In this document: positions 1-10,029 of the stretch, piece after piece
Numbering within the stretch: position 1 is the stretch's first letter
Layout: every line of letters starts with the position of its first letter
From: Aedoeadaptatus coxii
GTDB lineage: Bacteria; Bacillota; Clostridia; Tissierellales; Peptoniphilaceae
Length of the DNA stretch: 63,311 nt
Direction: 5' to 3'
NCBI RefSeq assembly: GCF_001553115.1
Contig: NZ_KQ960154.1
Coordinates: 1 to 63,311 of the forward strand
Position numbers and translations under genes: made by a program
The notes under the pieces: model-generated
The model's input: the letters and a program-made list of their open reading frames with translations, nothing else
Databases searched by the model: none
What the model was told of the DNA's origin: nothing

Positions 1-2
1 CA

Positions 3-91
3 GGATCACCCCCGCGTGTGCGGGTAGGTTCCGCGTAACCTTGCGAGTAAAACTAATCACCCGGGATCACCCCCGCGTGTGCGGGTAGGTT
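3..91 (-). CRISPR. Type I-E CRISPR array, two repeats visible
   Basis: Two identical 28-bp repeats lie at 3-30 and 64-91, separated by a 33-bp spacer at 31-63. Each contains the self-complementary core CCCGC-GTGT-GCGGG. Read on the minus strand, the repeat ends in GGGGTGATCC, as type I-E repeats do, so the array probably runs leftwards like the cas operon beside it. It is cut by the window edge. The distance to the stop codon of the cas2 fusion gene is only 13 bp, which leaves no room for a separate leader. Confidence 0.93.
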
Positions 92-104
92 AGTTAAGGA
101 TCCC

Positions 105-1019
105 TTATTTTAAGCCATTACTTTTTTGAATTTTTAAAAATTCATTTACTTTCGTCGCAAGTTCCGCAATTATTTCAGCATCTTCTAATGCGCGATGAGG
201 TACTGTATGATCCATGTTATAGTTTTTTATGACTGTTTGCAATTGATAGCTTCTAAGAAATTTTTTCTCTCTTTTAACAAGTTGCTTTAAATCAATTGTC
301 TTGTTTTTCAGTATCTCTTTCCCTGCTTTAGTAAGTGCTCGATTCATAAAGCCGATATCAAAGCCTACATTATATCCTACAATGGGATCATCACCCAAAA
401 AGTTAATCCCATCGTTAAGCGCTTTTTCCAGCGGTATTCCTTCTTTGTTTAGAAGTTCATCGGATATGCCCGTAAGTTTGATGATTTCTTCCGGTAGTTT
501 ACTTTCACTTTTTATTAAGGCATGAAATGTTTCTCTCTCATCACCTTTTATTTTTATCATCCCTATTTCTATGATGGTGTTCTTTGTCTCATCCAAACCA
601 TCTGTCTCTAAGTCTAAGACAATGTAGGAAGAATGGCTTGATCTTTCCATTTTTCCTGCTCCGGCAAACCGCTTTGCTTTTCGAAAGGTAGCAGCCCGGC
701 TAAAGCCTTTTTTTATTTCGCATTCCGTAGATTCGGAGTGCTCTTTTTTTATAAAAACTAACGGAACACCATCGTAATCGAGTCGTTCGCGATTTCCATG
801 ACCGATATCAAAATCGTAGCCTATTTCGTTGCGACAACTGTAACTTAATGTAGCTTCTCCCGATTTAAGATTGTCTTTCACGCGCTGCCAAAGTTTTTCG
901 CGAATGGCCGAGTTGAAGTTGCCTACATAGACGCCCGTGGCAATTTCTTGCATCCATTTCGTAAGATCACCTCGAAGTGACGGAGGTACTTTGGTGAGTG
1001 TAATCACTGTCATCGGCAT
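105..1019 (-). CDS. cas2: Cas2e fused to a DnaQ-like (DEDDh) 3'-5' exonuclease
   Basis: The 304-residue protein has a Cas2e domain at about 1-97, a short linker, and an RNase T/DnaQ exonuclease at about 130-295. Visible catalytic residues are Asp136 and Glu138 (DLETDG), Asp221 (VGYNVGFDIG) and His275/Asp280 (HRALED), which make a complete DEDDh set. Cas2 is the structural part of the Cas1-Cas2 spacer integrase, and DnaQ-type exonucleases trim the 3' ends of prespacers. It is the last gene of the cas operon and starts 1 nt after the cas1 stop. A second ATG at codon 3 is possible. The fusion is known in a minority of type I-E systems. Confidence 0.95.
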   Translation of the reverse strand: MPMTVITLTKVPPSLRGDLTKWMQEIATGVYVGNFNSAIREKLWQRVKDNLKSGEATLSYSCRNEIGYDFDIGHGNRERLDYDGVPLVFIKKEHSESTECEIKKGFSRAATFRKAKRFAGAGKMERSSHSSYIVLDLETDGLDETKNTIIEIGMIKIKGDERETFHALIKSESKLPEEIIKLTGISDELLNKEGIPLEKALNDGINFLGDDPIVGYNVGFDIGFMNRALTKAGKEILKNKTIDLKQLVKREKKFLRSYQLQTVIKNYNMDHTVPHRALEDAEIIAELATKVNEFLKIQKSNGLK

Positions 1020-1020
1020 A

Positions 1021-2615
<1,595 letters not shown>

Positions 2616-2624
2616 TGCATCCTC

Positions 2625-3305
2625 CTATAGTGCGCCAAAAGCATCGTGCTCATTCTCTTTAAGCTGTATCTCCATCGAACCCTCTCCGCGAAATCCGAAT
2701 GTTCTTCCTCTTGGATCGAAGGACTGAACGTAATCATTTCTTAAATTTGATGCCTTCGACGGCAGGAGTTCAAGATCGCCGTAAAGAGTAACCGTTTTAT
2801 GATCCATAACGGAACGAGGGCCTTGAAGAGGATAGTGTTTCAGCGCCTCGATGGGTCCTCCTTCTACCGTATCCAGAAGAAAATCGTAGGTTGGCGGCAA
2901 GCTTCGTCTTCCCAAATAAGGTTGAAAATATGGGCTTCTTAAAGCTTGTCGAATTTGTTCGATCAGTTCATTATCTTCACTTCCGAGAGCGACGACAAAA
3001 ACGGCATCCTCTAAATAGTATCGATTCGTTACATACGTACTATCTTTTTTTTCTAATTTTCTATTTTTTTCTACCGTATGATAATCTCTCAGAAGTTCAC
3101 CCTCGTGATCGGTTCTCACAGCAAACATTAGTTGATTTAATCTCCGAATCTTCTCAGTTTCATCACGTCGATAACCTAATGCGGCCGCTACCATTCCAAT
3201 CATCGCACTTTTCGAGGGGTGAGGATCGGTTGCTCTCGTTTCAAAATGCGACGATGTGCCATAGGACTGCATCGGTCCGGCTAATTTAAGCAAGATCGTC
3301 TTCAC
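2625..3305 (-). CDS. cas5e: Cascade subunit Cas5e (CasD)
   Basis: Cas5e caps the 5' handle of the crRNA in the type I-E Cascade complex. The 226-residue product opens with the family signature around LLKLAGPMQSYGT and continues with HPSKSAMIGMVAAALG, both typical of the RAMP-type Cas5 fold. The gene sits between cas7e (10 nt) and cas6e (9 nt), in the standard type I-E order. Length is normal and no defect is visible. Confidence 0.95.
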   Translation of the reverse strand: MKTILLKLAGPMQSYGTSSHFETRATDPHPSKSAMIGMVAAALGYRRDETEKIRRLNQLMFAVRTDHEGELLRDYHTVEKNRKLEKKDSTYVTNRYYLEDAVFVVALGSEDNELIEQIRQALRSPYFQPYLGRRSLPPTYDFLLDTVEGGPIEALKHYPLQGPRSVMDHKTVTLYGDLELLPSKASNLRNDYVQSFDPRGRTFGFRGEGSMEIQLKENEHDAFGAL

Positions 3306-3315
3306 TCTCTCACCT

Positions 3316-4392
3316 CTAATCTATTGCTTGTTCCAAACTCGTCTTTAAACTTTCGAGTAGATCGTTCAAATTCTCCCTCTTTCCCGCTTCCGGTCCATTG
3401 CTGTCGTCTACGTTTAGATAGAGGACGGCTTTGGGTGGCTGCACGAAAACTTCCGCTTTTTCCATTTCATTAAATAGTTTTTCAATTGATGGTTTGACAT
3501 AGCCCGACACGGAGTGTACAGGTTCTTCATAGGCACTTACGAGGTTCACCGGGCGATCTTCTCTCAGCACGACGACGAGGGCTTGCGGTAACGTTTGATT
3601 ACCAAATGTATTGATTTTACCCGTGGGCATGGCGTTTACAAATGATTCTACAAACAGGCAGATCGATCGGATAACCTGTTCTTTATCGCCAAGTTGTTTG
3701 AGGAGTTCGTGAGCCGCAATGTTTCCGTATCGGTAAAGAGTAGAGGAATTGTACTCCACTGTACCCAACATACCCGCTCCCGCATTGTCTTCCGGCGCCA
3801 TATCGTCAACAGCTGTAAAGAAGTCGAATTCCGTTTGGACGCCGTGAGTGGAGATAGCATGAGCTACTTGGCATGAAGCTTCTTCCTTTAAAGAAGGGAC
3901 TTTGGCTACCATTCGACCGAAAAGAGCAATATCTACAGCAGGATTTTCCTTTAATACGGCTTGTAATTTCTTTTTATCTTTTACTCCCGAAAGTGCAGCT
4001 TCCGCTAAAGCTTTTGCCTGTGCATCGCCTAGAAAAAGAAGAACTTGTGTTTTCATCCTGTCATCAACTAGGTTCGTTTTGATATCCAGTCTGTTAAAGG
4101 TTTTTGTTACTAAGTCCGTTGCTTCTTTCTCACTTATATCGGGATCCAAATTCATCATTTTCTCCACAACAAAATCGACTACTTGTTTTGTACGAACTCC
4201 TACATTAGTGCTGCCATTATGTTCATTAAAATATAGTCGAATCGCTCTTTTCCACGCTTGGGAACTCACCCTTGCACGACGTACGCCGCCATAAAGGGCT
4301 GTTTTCGGGCTCCCCGTGTCATCTCGGTTTATATTGGAAGGGGGTACCGTTTGAATAGCGTGGACATCTACAAATAAGCGTTGTTTATTCAT
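3316..4392 (-). CDS. cas7e: Cascade backbone subunit Cas7e (CasC)
   Basis: Cas7e polymerises along the crRNA to form the Cascade backbone and hold the target strand. The 358-residue sequence shows the family start (VDVHAIQTVPPSNINRDDTG) and the conserved segment RRARVSSQAWKRAIR. Its ATG overlaps the end of cse2 by 8 nt, indicating translational coupling. No unusual feature is seen. Confidence 0.96.
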   Translation of the reverse strand: MNKQRLFVDVHAIQTVPPSNINRDDTGSPKTALYGGVRRARVSSQAWKRAIRLYFNEHNGSTNVGVRTKQVVDFVVEKMMNLDPDISEKEATDLVTKTFNRLDIKTNLVDDRMKTQVLLFLGDAQAKALAEAALSGVKDKKKLQAVLKENPAVDIALFGRMVAKVPSLKEEASCQVAHAISTHGVQTEFDFFTAVDDMAPEDNAGAGMLGTVEYNSSTLYRYGNIAAHELLKQLGDKEQVIRSICLFVESFVNAMPTGKINTFGNQTLPQALVVVLREDRPVNLVSAYEEPVHSVSGYVKPSIEKLFNEMEKAEVFVQPPKAVLYLNVDDSNGPEAGKRENLNDLLESLKTSLEQAID

Positions 4393-5008
4393 TTTCCTCA
4401 GCTCCTTTTTCTTCTTTATTTTTTTCTATGCGATAATAATCTCTCGCCCATGAAAGGCGTAATTTCTCTTCATATCCTCTTTGGAACCAATAGAGATCCT
4501 GCGCCAGTCTCCCGTAATCAATTGTCGTATCGGTTTTTGATTTTAGAAGGCTAATCATTTGGCGTAAGTAATGGACTAGTTCGTCGTACGTTTGGGCGGT
4601 GATCAGTGCATTGAAACGACGATCAACCGCCTTTGAATCCTCCTCCATTCGCAATTGTCTGAACGATTCACCGACGGTACGTCTTTTTTCTTCGCGCGAT
4701 GCTACCGTTTGAGCTTTTCCCTGTTGATGAATGGCATATAATCCTAAACTCGTAAAAACAGCTCGCTCCTGAAAGGTAATCCTCATACCGTCGCCTAAAA
4801 AATACTCCGGCATAAAGCCGTAAACTAAGGGCCAAATTTGTACCGACTGAGACATAGGCCTTCCGATTGAGTTTCGGAGATTCGCCAAGTTGGCGCGCCC
4901 TGCAGACGTGCCAAGCGATTGCTGCAAGGCGTCGATAATATTATCTACTACTCTCTGAACTTCCATTCCTTTGTTTATTTTTGATCCCATCTCACCCCTC
5001 CTTGACAT
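4385..5008 (-). CDS. cse2: Cascade small subunit Cse2 (CasB)
   Basis: Cse2 is the small, mostly helical subunit that forms a dimer in the belly of type I-E Cascade and stabilises the R-loop. The 207-residue protein is basic and helical; recognition rests on size, position between cse1 and cas7e, and segments such as LYWFQRGYEEKLRLSWARDY near the C-terminus. The start overlaps the cse1 3' end by 17 nt. The acidic, Lys-rich tail (residues about 194-207) is probably disordered. Confidence 0.9.
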   Translation of the reverse strand: MSRRGEMGSKINKGMEVQRVVDNIIDALQQSLGTSAGRANLANLRNSIGRPMSQSVQIWPLVYGFMPEYFLGDGMRITFQERAVFTSLGLYAIHQQGKAQTVASREEKRRTVGESFRQLRMEEDSKAVDRRFNALITAQTYDELVHYLRQMISLLKSKTDTTIDYGRLAQDLYWFQRGYEEKLRLSWARDYYRIEKNKEEKGAEENE

Positions 5009-6713
5009 CCAGCTGCTTATTTAAAAAGTATGAAAACGCATTATAAGATATGGCGATGTTTTTATAGCGACCTTCGCTTTCTCCGACACCTCCTCCATCA
5101 CATATGCGCCCCGTAAAATCTCTTGGCCCGGCCTGAGCGACGAGACGGTCAGCTTCACGTTTAACCAACTTCTTAAGTATCTTTTTCCACTCGTTCAACT
5201 GCACTTCCCGATCTTTATCAGGTTCAATGGATGCAATCCATTCTCTAAAGGGTTGATCGATCACATAATAGAGCCGCGCCAACTCTTTTGAAGTGAGCCC
5301 GCTGTTTTTCAAGTTTCGAATGTCCTCTATATCGTAAAGAAAACGGCCATAAGTACTTCGTACGACATGATTGGTAAGGTCGACAATATCTCTTATACGC
5401 TGTTCCCATCCATTTTCCGATAGATCTGTAAGTAATCTTTCGTGGAGCATTAAGGTATCTACTACTTCATTCACGGGAATTTGGGAAGTTGGGTTTCCGC
5501 CCCAAATCATGCTTACAGCTACTACACATACTTGTATTGAGTCAAGCGCATCCTTGATCTCCTCATTCCTTACCCATTGGATAACACCGGGCGTTCTCTC
5601 ATCATTATTTCCGCTGAGCAAGCCGAAAGACCGCCAAAGAGACCATTCTTCTTTGTGAACATATGGTGTTGTATGATTGCGTTGCGCCCCCGTTTTATGC
5701 AGTTTCCATAAGGTCATTGGCTCAATAAAATAATCCGTGATCTGAATATCCGGAAGCTTTACAACTTCAAATTGAAAATTTTTACTCATATCTATTGATG
5801 GGTCAATGTAAATAGCGCGACTCCATACAGTGTAAAGTTCTGCCAAATTGTCAATGGCTCGGGGATCCGAACTCCCTCGAAGATATCTTTCAATGAGGTT
5901 ATCTGGATCAAATTCCCAGCATGGCTTCTGAGAATACAAGCTTTCCTCTTGATCTTGTCTAACGAGAGTTAAATTAAGCAGAAGAGATTCAAATAAATTA
6001 TCTCCCTTAAAATAGATTCCACCCAATTCAAAAGCCCATCCCTTAGAAACCCCTACGTCATATCCTTTTCCAAAAACAGCTTTATCAGATTTATTAGAAT
6101 AATTTTGATAAGCTATCAGCCATCTTGCAAGTTCAGGTTCTGAAAGCAGATCACTATACTCTTCATAGCGATTTTTCGGAGAAAATAAAACTTTTTTATT
6201 TCCACTTTCTGAGATTCTTCGGTTAATATTTTTTCCACATACTGAAGTCGGAGATTTTTGATTAAGCTTATTCTTAGAAAGAACCTTAAAACTCACTTGA
6301 TAAAATGGATACTCTTCATCAAATAAGTAAAAACGATCGTGCCAAGCCTCTAAATAATCTACGACCGCCTTAGGAAATTTTCCCGCTTTCCACAGATCAT
6401 TCCACGTTTTGTAAAGCGCACCGGCATAATCTTCCATATCGTCTTCATCGACTTCATTCAATTGACGGAAGCTTTCGTCCAATTCAATCCATTCGTAAAT
6501 TTCTCCCTGTGCATCGACGCGAGAAAACACCGTATGAAGAATTGCCAATAATAATCGAAGCAGGGCGAAATCTTGTGTTTTCATATCACCTGCTAATCCA
6601 ATATAAAGGTGCGCATTCTGAAACAGTTCCTTTAACGAAACTTCTTCCGTTTCTCCTCCCGAATCCGTAACAACACGAATCCAAGGTTCATCGATTAAAT
6701 TAAATCGTGCCAT
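4992..6713 (-). CDS. cse1: Cascade large subunit Cse1/Cas8e (CasA)
   Basis: Cse1 recognises the PAM, opens the target duplex and recruits Cas3. The 573-residue product starts with the family hallmark ARFNLIDEPWIRV, has the long central domain with PCWEFDPDN, and ends in a helical bundle (four-helix C-terminal domain). It follows cas3 after only 3 nt and overlaps cse2 by 17 nt. Length is slightly above the E. coli protein, as often in Bacillota. Confidence 0.94.
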   Translation of the reverse strand: MARFNLIDEPWIRVVTDSGGETEEVSLKELFQNAHLYIGLAGDMKTQDFALLRLLLAILHTVFSRVDAQGEIYEWIELDESFRQLNEVDEDDMEDYAGALYKTWNDLWKAGKFPKAVVDYLEAWHDRFYLFDEEYPFYQVSFKVLSKNKLNQKSPTSVCGKNINRRISESGNKKVLFSPKNRYEEYSDLLSEPELARWLIAYQNYSNKSDKAVFGKGYDVGVSKGWAFELGGIYFKGDNLFESLLLNLTLVRQDQEESLYSQKPCWEFDPDNLIERYLRGSSDPRAIDNLAELYTVWSRAIYIDPSIDMSKNFQFEVVKLPDIQITDYFIEPMTLWKLHKTGAQRNHTTPYVHKEEWSLWRSFGLLSGNNDERTPGVIQWVRNEEIKDALDSIQVCVVAVSMIWGGNPTSQIPVNEVVDTLMLHERLLTDLSENGWEQRIRDIVDLTNHVVRSTYGRFLYDIEDIRNLKNSGLTSKELARLYYVIDQPFREWIASIEPDKDREVQLNEWKKILKKLVKREADRLVAQAGPRDFTGRICDGGGVGESEGRYKNIAISYNAFSYFLNKQLDVKEG

Positions 6714-6716
6714 TCC

Positions 6717-9464
6717 TCACATCCCTTCATAGGTCAGCCCGTAACGTGTATCGTAACGCAAAAGATATCCATTAAGTGAAAACGTTTGGTCTTCATTAAA
6801 AAGAATAGCCAGCGATCCCTTTAGCCACGGGTCATTTTGCCAATCTATAAAATATTGTAGGGTATGTTTCTCCAAAAAGTCAATGGTCTTATCCATAGCT
6901 TTCCCACCATATCCGACGACCCTTTTGGGAAGTTGAACGGTGTGAGAAACGATGGCCATAGCGATGGCAGGGTCATCTATTTGTTGTGATATATCTCGGT
7001 CATCTTCAAAAAATCCATAACCGTTTTCCCATTTTTTTAAAAGGATTACCTCCAAGTTCTCATCGATATCGCGCACGCGACCGTATGCTCCTTCTTCTGT
7101 CGCGCCTCTTAAGTCATTTTTCAGCCATCCTGTCAGTGTACCGTCGCTTTTCTTTTTAATCGTTCGCTTCGGAGATGATAGCCTAAACACTCTTGCTTTC
7201 TGCTGTTTTTGATCTTTTTCATGAAGGAATTTCCCCATAACATGATCCGTTTCCAAATCCGATCTATCTCCCAGTTCCCTATAAACCTTTTGTACAAGCG
7301 GCGAAATATCTGCCGGAAAAAATAGAGTATCCTTTAAATTCTTTTTTGTTTCTCTGAGCAGGTACTCACCATAAATGTGCTCAGATCCTGATTCATACTC
7401 TTCATTCGACATACCCATAATATATAATCGAGCGTCCAAAAGATGCTCTGGTCGTACTGTCTCTTTGTGGCGATGTAACCTCCCGGCTCTTTGGATCAAA
7501 AGATCTACAGGTGCCAAATCGGAAATCATGACATCAAAGTCGATATCTAAAGATTGTTCGATGACTTGAGTGCCGACGATGATTTTTTTATCGGGCCGTA
7601 CACCTTTTTTGCTGCTATCCTTGCCTATAATTTCCATTAACTCATTTTCTTTTTTTACCCGATCTATCGCCGTAAAGGATGAATGCAATACGCTAACAAC
7701 CTCGTCGCCATAGCGTTCCATTAATTCTTTTCCGATTCTTTGCGCTCGTCCAATAGTGTTGACGACAATTCCCAGTACCCCTCCCGGGCCCACCAATCCC
7801 TCGATTACATCGTAGAGTTCTTCTTCTTTAAGAGGCGTTAGGGAAATCGTCATATTCTCCGAAGCGGGAAAATCTTTAAATTGATAGGCATTTTTTCCGT
7901 CGGTATAGGTAATTAAAGGATATTCTTCTCCTTGTAACCCCTCTTCCGGAAGTTCGACTTCTTTCCATTTAATTCCTTTTCCTTTTAGGTAAGCTTTTAC
8001 CATGGCCTCCCGTCTTTCGGCCGGTAGTGTCGCTGAAAGGATAATCACGGGCACATCGTAAGCCGCCATCCAGGATATGGACTCGAGTAAATATTCACTC
8101 ATATAGGCATCGTATGCGTGGACTTCGTCGATGATCACCACTTTTTTACTGAATCCTAAATGGCGTAATGCAAGATGTTTCTGCTTCAAGGAGGCGAGTA
8201 AAAACTGATCTACCGTGCCGACGACGAAATCATCCAATGCCGTCGTCTTTTTACCGCGAAACCATGCATTAGCGATAACTGTTCCGTTTTCAGCACTGTC
8301 TACATCGATTAAATGACCTTTTCCCGCAAGATTTGAGTATGCTTTATTGAGGGAAGCTTTCCCATGGGCTAATTGAATGGATGCCGTACCTTTCATTGTG
8401 CGTTCCAGCCAATCTTCTATTCGCGTAAACATACTATTGGACGTGGCTTGGGTAGGTAGCCCGAAAAATAAACCGCTCCTATTTGTTTTTACTGCCAGCT
8501 GCTCTGCTCCTATAAGAGCTGCTTCCGTCTTTCCTTTACCCATGGGTGCTTCAAATATAAAAATGCCGGGTTCATCAGTTGCCGCAATGATCTCTGAAAA
8601 AATTTTTTGCTCTACTCTCGGCGAAAACCCAAATCGATCCTCGTACAGTTGAACGATGTCCGAACTTACCTCCGGAGCCCATAAATCGCTCTGTTCCCAA
8701 AGGCTCCATCCTCTCTCCAGTCGTTTCTCGGCATCTTCTACTTTTTCCTCTCCAATATCGATAAGAGGGAAATAATATGTATTACTTGCAATCCAATCTG
8801 CCATAATGATAAGGCCTGACAATAAAACGAGATAAGCCTGCGGCACAATCGGGATCTCTTCTACCGATCGATACCTCCCCTCATCCATGGCATATTGAAA
8901 TAGTTCACGCTGAACTTTTTTCCATAACAAATGGGTCTCGCCCGACGGATCACTCTCTTGATAGTAATATGCTTCATAGGCTATCTGCTCATCCAGTGTT
9001 ACGCTGTTGTCTATAGGTTTCCCATGATGGGCGCCGATGATGGAGGCAATTCCCGAATCGACGCCGAAGTCGCGCAAAATTTTCTCTCCCGCTACCGTAT
9101 GGTGTACTGCCGACTTGGTTGAAAGTACCAAATGCGATAAATCCTTATAGCCCACCTTCTCAAGCCGCTCTATTAATATGTCGTCCAAACTTGCCGAGCT
9201 TTGATGGCTTTTAATCGTCTGGAAAGCCGGCGTCGCTTTCCCAATATCATGGCTTGCCGCTAAAAAGGCGACCAGATTGATTGCCTGTTCCTCATCTATT
9301 GACGTACCGTTGTAAATAGTTTGTTTTGTGCCCTTCGCCAGCCAGTGGTTCCACAGTTGAATGGCGACACCTACTGTATCCTCTAAATGTTGCATTAAAG
9401 GTAACCATTTGAGTACACCTGAAACTTCATCTTTTTTTGCCCACAAAGCATCTTGTGCTTTCAC
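6717..9464 (-). CDS. cas3: CRISPR helicase-nuclease Cas3 (HD + SF2 helicase)
   Basis: Cas3 is recruited to Cascade-bound DNA, where it nicks and unwinds the target. The 915-residue protein has an N-terminal HD nuclease (His72-Asp73 in SHDIGKATPAF, His121/His122, His146/His147, Asp223). The SF2 helicase follows, with Walker A APMGKGKT at 306-313, DEVH at 446-449, SAT at 477-479 and motif VI QRAGRLHRH at 658-666. The start is a GTG preceded by GAGGAGG. The macrodomain gene ends only 15 nt upstream, so the two are very likely co-transcribed. Confidence 0.97.
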   Translation of the reverse strand: MKAQDALWAKKDEVSGVLKWLPLMQHLEDTVGVAIQLWNHWLAKGTKQTIYNGTSIDEEQAINLVAFLAASHDIGKATPAFQTIKSHQSSASLDDILIERLEKVGYKDLSHLVLSTKSAVHHTVAGEKILRDFGVDSGIASIIGAHHGKPIDNSVTLDEQIAYEAYYYQESDPSGETHLLWKKVQRELFQYAMDEGRYRSVEEIPIVPQAYLVLLSGLIIMADWIASNTYYFPLIDIGEEKVEDAEKRLERGWSLWEQSDLWAPEVSSDIVQLYEDRFGFSPRVEQKIFSEIIAATDEPGIFIFEAPMGKGKTEAALIGAEQLAVKTNRSGLFFGLPTQATSNSMFTRIEDWLERTMKGTASIQLAHGKASLNKAYSNLAGKGHLIDVDSAENGTVIANAWFRGKKTTALDDFVVGTVDQFLLASLKQKHLALRHLGFSKKVVIIDEVHAYDAYMSEYLLESISWMAAYDVPVIILSATLPAERREAMVKAYLKGKGIKWKEVELPEEGLQGEEYPLITYTDGKNAYQFKDFPASENMTISLTPLKEEELYDVIEGLVGPGGVLGIVVNTIGRAQRIGKELMERYGDEVVSVLHSSFTAIDRVKKENELMEIIGKDSSKKGVRPDKKIIVGTQVIEQSLDIDFDVMISDLAPVDLLIQRAGRLHRHKETVRPEHLLDARLYIMGMSNEEYESGSEHIYGEYLLRETKKNLKDTLFFPADISPLVQKVYRELGDRSDLETDHVMGKFLHEKDQKQQKARVFRLSSPKRTIKKKSDGTLTGWLKNDLRGATEEGAYGRVRDIDENLEVILLKKWENGYGFFEDDRDISQQIDDPAIAMAIVSHTVQLPKRVVGYGGKAMDKTIDFLEKHTLQYFIDWQNDPWLKGSLAILFNEDQTFSLNGYLLRYDTRYGLTYEGM

Positions 9465-9479
9465 TTCACAACCTCCTCT

Positions 9480-9989
9480 TTATACTTCTTCCCCCAACAC
9501 TCGGTCATATATCCTCTTCGTTTCCTCATCGAAGAGCACCCATAGAACGGTTATGTCTTTGTCTTTTAAGTATTCTTTCACGGCTTTTACGGCGGTTTGG
9601 GCGGCTTTTTCCGTAGGGTAGCCGAAGATGCCCGTGGAAATGGAGGGGAATGCCACGGTTTTTAATCCGTTGGTTTCCGCCACTTCCAGTGAGCGGATGT
9701 AGCAGGATCTGAGTTTGTCTTCTTCTCCCGATTTTCCGCCGTGCCACACGGGGCCGACGGTGTGAATGATGTAGGATGCGGGAAGATTGAAGCCCTCTGT
9801 TATAACGGCATCGCCTGTAGCACAGTGGCCGATAGCGTCGCAGGCTTTTTGAAGTTTTTCAGCCCCGGCTGCGGCGAAAATGGCACCGCACACGCCGCCC
9901 CCTCGCATAAGTTGTTCGTTGGCGGCGTTCACGATGGCGTCCACCTTTTGGGTGGTAATGTCCCCTTGTATGGTTTTGATGTTTCCCAT
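9480..9989 (-). CDS. Macrodomain protein (ADP-ribose hydrolase/binding)
   Basis: The 169-residue protein is a single macrodomain of the YmdB/MacroD type. It has NAANEQLMRGGGVCGAIF at about 21-38, with Asn21 and Asn24 positioned for ADP-ribose, and the phosphate loop SISTGIFGYP near 116-125. Such enzymes remove ADP-ribose from proteins or nucleic acids or hydrolyse O-acetyl-ADP-ribose. It is preceded by AAAAGGAG and ends 15 nt before cas3, so it is the first gene of the cas operon. Whether it serves CRISPR immunity or is a bystander cannot be told from sequence. Confidence 0.9.
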   Translation of the reverse strand: MGNIKTIQGDITTQKVDAIVNAANEQLMRGGGVCGAIFAAAGAEKLQKACDAIGHCATGDAVITEGFNLPASYIIHTVGPVWHGGKSGEEDKLRSCYIRSLEVAETNGLKTVAFPSISTGIFGYPTEKAAQTAVKAVKEYLKDKDITVLWVLFDEETKRIYDRVLGEEV

Positions 9990-10008
9990 GATCTTCTCCT
10001 TTTAAAGA

Positions 10009-10029
10009 AGCCCTTACGTGGTAAGGGCT
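10009..10029 (-). terminator. Hairpin after LtaS-like gene; weak intrinsic terminator
   Basis: A perfect 9-bp stem (AGCCCTTAC/GTAAGGGCT) with a 3-nt loop overlaps the stop codon of the upstream LtaS-like gene. On the minus strand it is followed by TCTTTAAAA, a poor U-tract. Read-through into the macrodomain-cas operon is therefore plausible. Confidence 0.5.
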
